A stretch of DNA of 64,000 nt from Benincasa hispida (Eukaryota > Streptophyta > Magnoliopsida > Cucurbitales > Cucurbitaceae): contig NC_052358.1 of the NCBI RefSeq assembly GCF_009727055.1, positions 45,639,325 to 45,703,324 on the forward strand, written 5' to 3'. Both the position numbers and the translations under genes were made by a program. The notes below the pieces were generated by a model. That model made no database searches. It worked only from the letters and a program-made list of their open reading frames with translations, and was not told the origin of the DNA. Positions 59,898 to 64,000 of the stretch are shown here, one piece after another; position 1 is the first letter of the stretch, and each line of letters begins with the position of its first letter.

Positions 59898-60038
59898 TCA
59901 AAGTAGCAGTTTTTGCTCACTATTCAAGAATTGGAGAAATCTTATATTAGGGCTTATTTTTGTGCTAACCTTGTTGGAATTTTCTTTTAACCTTGTTGGA
60001 ATTTTCTTTGTGCACCTCATGATAAGGACACACCTTTT

Positions 60039-61485
60039 TTGTCTCTTGATCCTAAGATTGAACGTACCTTGAGACGGAACGTTAGAGACAAGCAAAAAGT
60101 AGGAGAAGAGATGGTCGGAGAAGCGGAGAAGACTATTAAGGATTATTTCCAACCACCCTTACTCGTGAATGCACCTAAAAATGCAAACAACTTTGAGTTT
60201 AAATCGAGGATGATTCAAATGGCGAGGGACATTGCTTTTATAGCACATCCTACTGAAGATCCTCACAAGCATCTGAGATCATTCCTTGAAATTTATGGGA
60301 TGGTAAAAATAAATGGAGTTTCTAACAATGCCCTTTGCAAGATCAAGCTAAGGATTGGCTTGAAACAATTCCACTAGAGAGCATTGGAACATGGGATGAA
60401 CTAGCTTAAGTCTTTTTGAACAAGTACTTTCCTCCCACCAAATCCTCTAGATTGAGATATGAGATTGTAGCTTTCTCTCAACAACCCAATAAACATCTGT
60501 ATGAATGTTGGGAAAGATATAAGGACCTATTGAGGAGATGCCCACAGCATGGATATCCCAATTGGTTGCAAATTCAATTCTTCTACAATGGGTTGAATGG
60601 TAATACTAAGTCCATTCTAGATGCTACTACTAGGGGATCGATCTTCAGAAAAACCACTATTGAGGCTTATACTATCTTAGAGTACATGGCCACTACAAGT
60701 TATAATTGGTCAAGTAACAGAGATTCCACCACCAAAATTGTCGAAGTGTATGGTGTTGATGAGGTAAGTGCCTTTAAGGCTCAGTTGACCACAATTACTA
60801 ATATTTTGTCTAAATTGGTTTCATCAGGAAAATCATTAAATTCACCATCAATAGCTTCTCAACCAGCCATGGCAGTTGAATCTTAACAAGTTTTGGGAAC
60901 ACAAAAGAGTCGGACGACCAACTATGTTGACAGAGGACATATTAGAGGCCACTGATAAATTCCTACTCACTATCATCCTAGTTTAATAAATCATGAGAAT
61001 TTTTCCTATGCTAACGATAAGAATGTTTTGTAGGCACCCCCTGGTTTCTCTGGTGTAGGTCCATCAAATGTAGAGAAAAAACTTCTCCAGAGGAAGTAAT
61101 GTTCAAATTTATGAAAGAGTCTAGAGAAAGAACCACGACTTTGGAGAATATAGTTCAAGATCATGGGAAGGCAATTCCAGCATAAAAATGCATCTTAGTC
61201 CAATGCAAAAAGGTAAACTCCCTAGTTGTCCTAAGAAGAATCCAAAAGATGAATGTAAAGCCTTAAAATTGAGGAGTGGAAAAAAGCTGGCCACTCGTTT
61301 GAGAGATGACGATGATGATGAGCCACTTGAATAAGAAGTGGAAGAACTCAATGATGAACTTAGCGAAATACAAGAACCTAAGGAAGTTGTTAATGAAGAG
61401 CAACCAAAGGAAAAGGTAAGTGAACAAGAATCATCTTTAGGTGAGTCTTCTACTTCTATACCTTTTATGACTAATAATATTCCTT
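60039..61485 (+). pseudogene. Athila-type gag, broken
   Basis: First block 60039-60377 (FEFKSRMIQMARDIAFI, then DPHKHLRSFLEIY), the Athila gag retrotrans_gag start. The frame shifts near 60330 (the expected DWLETIPLESIGTWDEL is visible in another frame). It then runs 60416-60886 with NKYFPPTKSSRLRYEIVAFS and ERYKDLLRRCPQHGYPNW. 61190-61485 reads LPSCPKKNPKDECKALKLRS and an acidic tail. It is cut at 61486 by another LTR. The start is not certain: the first codon of the open frame is TTG. Confidence 0.8.
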
Positions 61486-63472
61486 TGTTGGATTTTATGT
61501 CCTAAAACTCGTAGTTTGTAAATTAATAAACATATTCTGTTTTGTTTTTCAATAAAATTGTTATTGAAATTGTGATCTTGAATCCAATAAACTAAGGTCC
61601 TGAGGCCATTTAATGTAGTTTGAACTTTATGTAGTGACATAAATGTGGATCAAATTCAAATATATAGCCAAAATAGTCTATAGTATATGAATAAGGTTGG
61701 GCGCCTTGTTCTGGGGACATTATGGATACGGCCTACTTTGTAGTTAGTACAACCGATGAGATTCTAAATCATTCATGTGGAGACATGAAAGTGGGGGCAT
61801 CCTATGTAAAGAATTTGCATAAGACTGAACCATGAAATAGTCACTATTTACGTTCTAAATGTCGTTTTATAACTGACTATTTCGTTAATTGATGACCTAG
61901 GTAACTTAATCTTAATCCTAAGCTAACTATGAATTCCTGTTCACTCGGAATTATCCTTAGATCTGCATAGGTGAGGGCAGCTCATTATCGCTGGCCCAAT
62001 AAGCCTCCCATTTCAGGGGTAAGATCGGGTGGATAGCTGGAAACATAGGGTGCAAGACGGAATTCACTCCTACCCGTTATAGGGATAGTAGATAGGTTGT
62101 TCCCTTTAGTACTGAATCCATGTCTTGAACAAAGGGCCCCACCCTTTCCTTGGCCCGATAGGGATTCAGTTTATAGGTGGGACCTTAAACCAATTATTCA
62201 TTAGAGGATCAGTGGAACTTAAGGAATAAGATGTAGTCTCAGGGGTAAAACGGTTTTTATGACCTAATCGAGATTAAGAACAACCTATGAAGAATTAGCT
62301 TACTAATCATGGTTATATCAAATGGACACAAATATATCTATAGTGAGGGGAGTGCAACTACGGGACTATAGTGGACTGACCCGTTAGTTAACGAATGTAG
62401 ATTAGCTCTATCTAAAGAGTTTATCCAGCTAATCTCGGATCATTGGTGCCCACGATCTATAGGTCCATTAGGTTCCCCTACTAGCTCATATGGAATAAAC
62501 TTAGAATAGTATGATAGAATAATTCGAATTGTTTGAATTAGGTGAAGAGAGAGAAACCGAAAAGTATATATGATATAGTGGTCGTGTTTTCAGTTTAGAG
62601 ATACAGCTTTAATATTTAAATGTGATTTAAATATCAAGAATATGAATACATTCATATTCGGAAGCTCGAACATAATGGAAATGGTCAAAGATGTAAAAAG
62701 TCAAAGAGTTGACTTTTGGCTTTGAAAAGTCAAACTTTGACCGACCTTATATTCAAATGTGATTTGAATTTCGAATGCGGATTCATGCTTGGGAGGTCAA
62801 AATTAGTCAACATGGAAAAATTCATTAAAAAAAATCAAAATGTTGACTTTTCGGTCAAAGTTTGACTTTGACAAAATGACTATTTTGCCTTTTTGACTAA
62901 AGTTAGTGGGAAAATCCAAACTTTTGTTAGATAATTCCACTAACAAAATAGTGGGCTAGGTGTTGGCTTATAGTGGAGACATTAAGCCCACTTAGATGGT
63001 GGATTCTAGGTGTTGGGTTTTTATGAATTGATTTCATTCAATTTTTGCATGGCCTTTTTCTATAAATATGAGCTTTGAATTTGGATTAAAAACTTTTGCC
63101 CATTTTTACAAAAACTAGTTTTTTAAAATTTGGGCTGGAAAAATCACATTTTTGGAGAAAATTTTTCAACCCAAACCCAACCCAAAATTCCATTTCTTTT
63201 TCCATCTCTTTCTCTCTCTCGGGTTCTTCATTCATCGGGTCCCACAACCCGGTTCTAACTCCAGAGGATAGTAGGTCAACTCTAATGATGGTCCGAAAGA
63301 GTTCGAGTCGAGATTCAGCAAGGAAAAGCGTTTTTCGGGAGCTTCAAAAGTTGTATGCTATCCATTTTAATTTATTGTTTTTCCTTCAATTGCATGCTTT
63401 TTTCCTTTAAATTAAAAGCAATTAGAGTGTAATTAGATCCTTGTTCCGCTGCGTATGTCTCTTGTTCCATCA
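61486..63472 (+). mobile_element. 5' LTR of a further LTR element leaving the window
   Basis: 1987 bp from TGTTGGATTTTATGTCC to ...CTTGTTCCATCA, two bases before a perfect PBS. Same broad family as the LTRs at 10140, 15444, 17341 and 18074. Left flank tccTT (61481-61485) would be the target repeat. The hairpin is at 61803-61821. The 104-codon frame near 63096 is a chance reading. Confidence 0.9.
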
Positions 63473-63474
63473 TG

Positions 63475-63486
63475 TGGTATCAGAGC
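63475..63486 (+). other. Primer-binding site (initiator Met tRNA)
   Basis: TGGTATCAGAGC, a perfect match, at the usual distance from the LTR end. Confidence 0.95.
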
Positions 63487-64000
63487 ATGCTTTAATTACG
63501 CTTAATTGCTTTTGGTGGGTAGTTTTTCCTTTTCTATTCAAATGTTGAATGAAATGTGCACAAAAATGGGTTTATTATGATTTTGGCATTGTTTTTCTTT
63601 GAATTGTTTGTGAAAATTTGTAATTTCTCACATGTTTATGAGCATTAATGTGTGAAAAAGGGTCTATAAATTTTTTGGAGTCATTAGATGTAACATCCAC
63701 ACCTTTTTATTTATTTATTAATAATGTAAAACTTTTCCTTTGTCCTTAGTTGAAGGGCATGTTTGGAATTTTGAATTTAAAGTATAAATGTGAGGATTTA
63801 AGTGTTGTTATGGAAATTATTCAAAAATTATTCAATTTGAAAAGTTATGGCAGGAATTAATTATTTTTGGAAAAAAGAAAGGAATTAAATAGTATAAAGT
63901 GGGTTAAGGAAAGGATTTAATTAGAGTTATACTATTTTCCTTTTATTATTATTGTTGTTGTTGTTGTTGTTGTTGTTATTATTTTTATTATTATCATTAT
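63487..64000 (+). mobile_element. Start of element interior; possible further LTR from 63689
   Basis: Leader sequence to about 63688. TGTAACATCCACACC at 63689 looks like the start of a gypsy-type LTR, which would be another nested insertion; its other end is outside the window. A (TTG)n microsatellite lies at 63952-63977. Confidence 0.4.

Noticed and set aside
63096..63410. 104-codon frame near the right end
   Set aside because: It falls within the 3' half of an LTR whose relatives (for example 17000-17340) do not keep the frame.

Overview
This is an AT-rich plant nuclear window, most likely from a eudicot. The evidence is spliced genes with GT-AG introns, a plant secondary-product UDP-glycosyltransferase, an organellar EngB-type GTPase, and a dense nest of Ty1/copia and Ty3/gypsy LTR retrotransposons using plant-type tRNA primers (initiator Met, and Asp for the Athila-like element). 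The look of the MITEs suggests a cucurbit, but that is only an impression. Only three host genes can be supported, all between about 22.4 and 38.8 kb; nearly everything else with structure is transposon or repeat.

Layout. 1-2967 is the LTR end, primer-binding site and leader of a decayed copia element. 2968-9248 looks like a gypsy-type LTR interrupted by a complete but internally deleted chromovirus (3208-7001, minus strand). 10140-11925 is a solo LTR with a perfect target duplication. 15439-21335 holds two same-family LTRs joined end to end with no interior; the second carries a nested solo LTR (18074-19974). The gene island follows: EngB GTPase (22448-25337, plus, four exons), UDP-glycosyltransferase (26597-29600, minus, three exons, with two MITEs in intron 2), a 3.3-kb almost pure purine tract (31771-35112), and a two-exon gene for a 55-residue membrane-type protein (37521-38760, minus). 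A tandem array of about 314 bp monomers (39943-42604) is cut by an LTR insertion. From 42605 to 58359 lies a rearranged copia nest. Its main element is on the plus strand: 5' LTR 44828-46706, gag from 49011, pol to 53526, then RT and RNase H from 57549. It is broken by a 2.1-kb TG...CA insertion in gag, by a truncated opposite-strand copia element in pol, and by a sequencing-library adapter. 58360-61485 is an Athila-like LTR, Asp-tRNA PBS and gag, cut at 61486 by the 5' LTR of a further element that leaves the window.

I found no undescribed gene system. The notable points are: (i) an exact 38-bp double Tn5 mosaic-end (Nextera junction) sequence at 53190-53227, which is an assembly artefact and explains two odd reading frames; (ii) a short hairpin held in all eight related copia-type LTRs, with paired changes in the stem; (iii) arrays of short CG-containing words at matching places in otherwise unrelated LTRs and leaders; (iv) two exact E2F-type sites inside one LTR; (v) the 3.3-kb purine tract; and (vi) an LTR-LTR element without interior. 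The three host genes look intact and show no functional link to one another.
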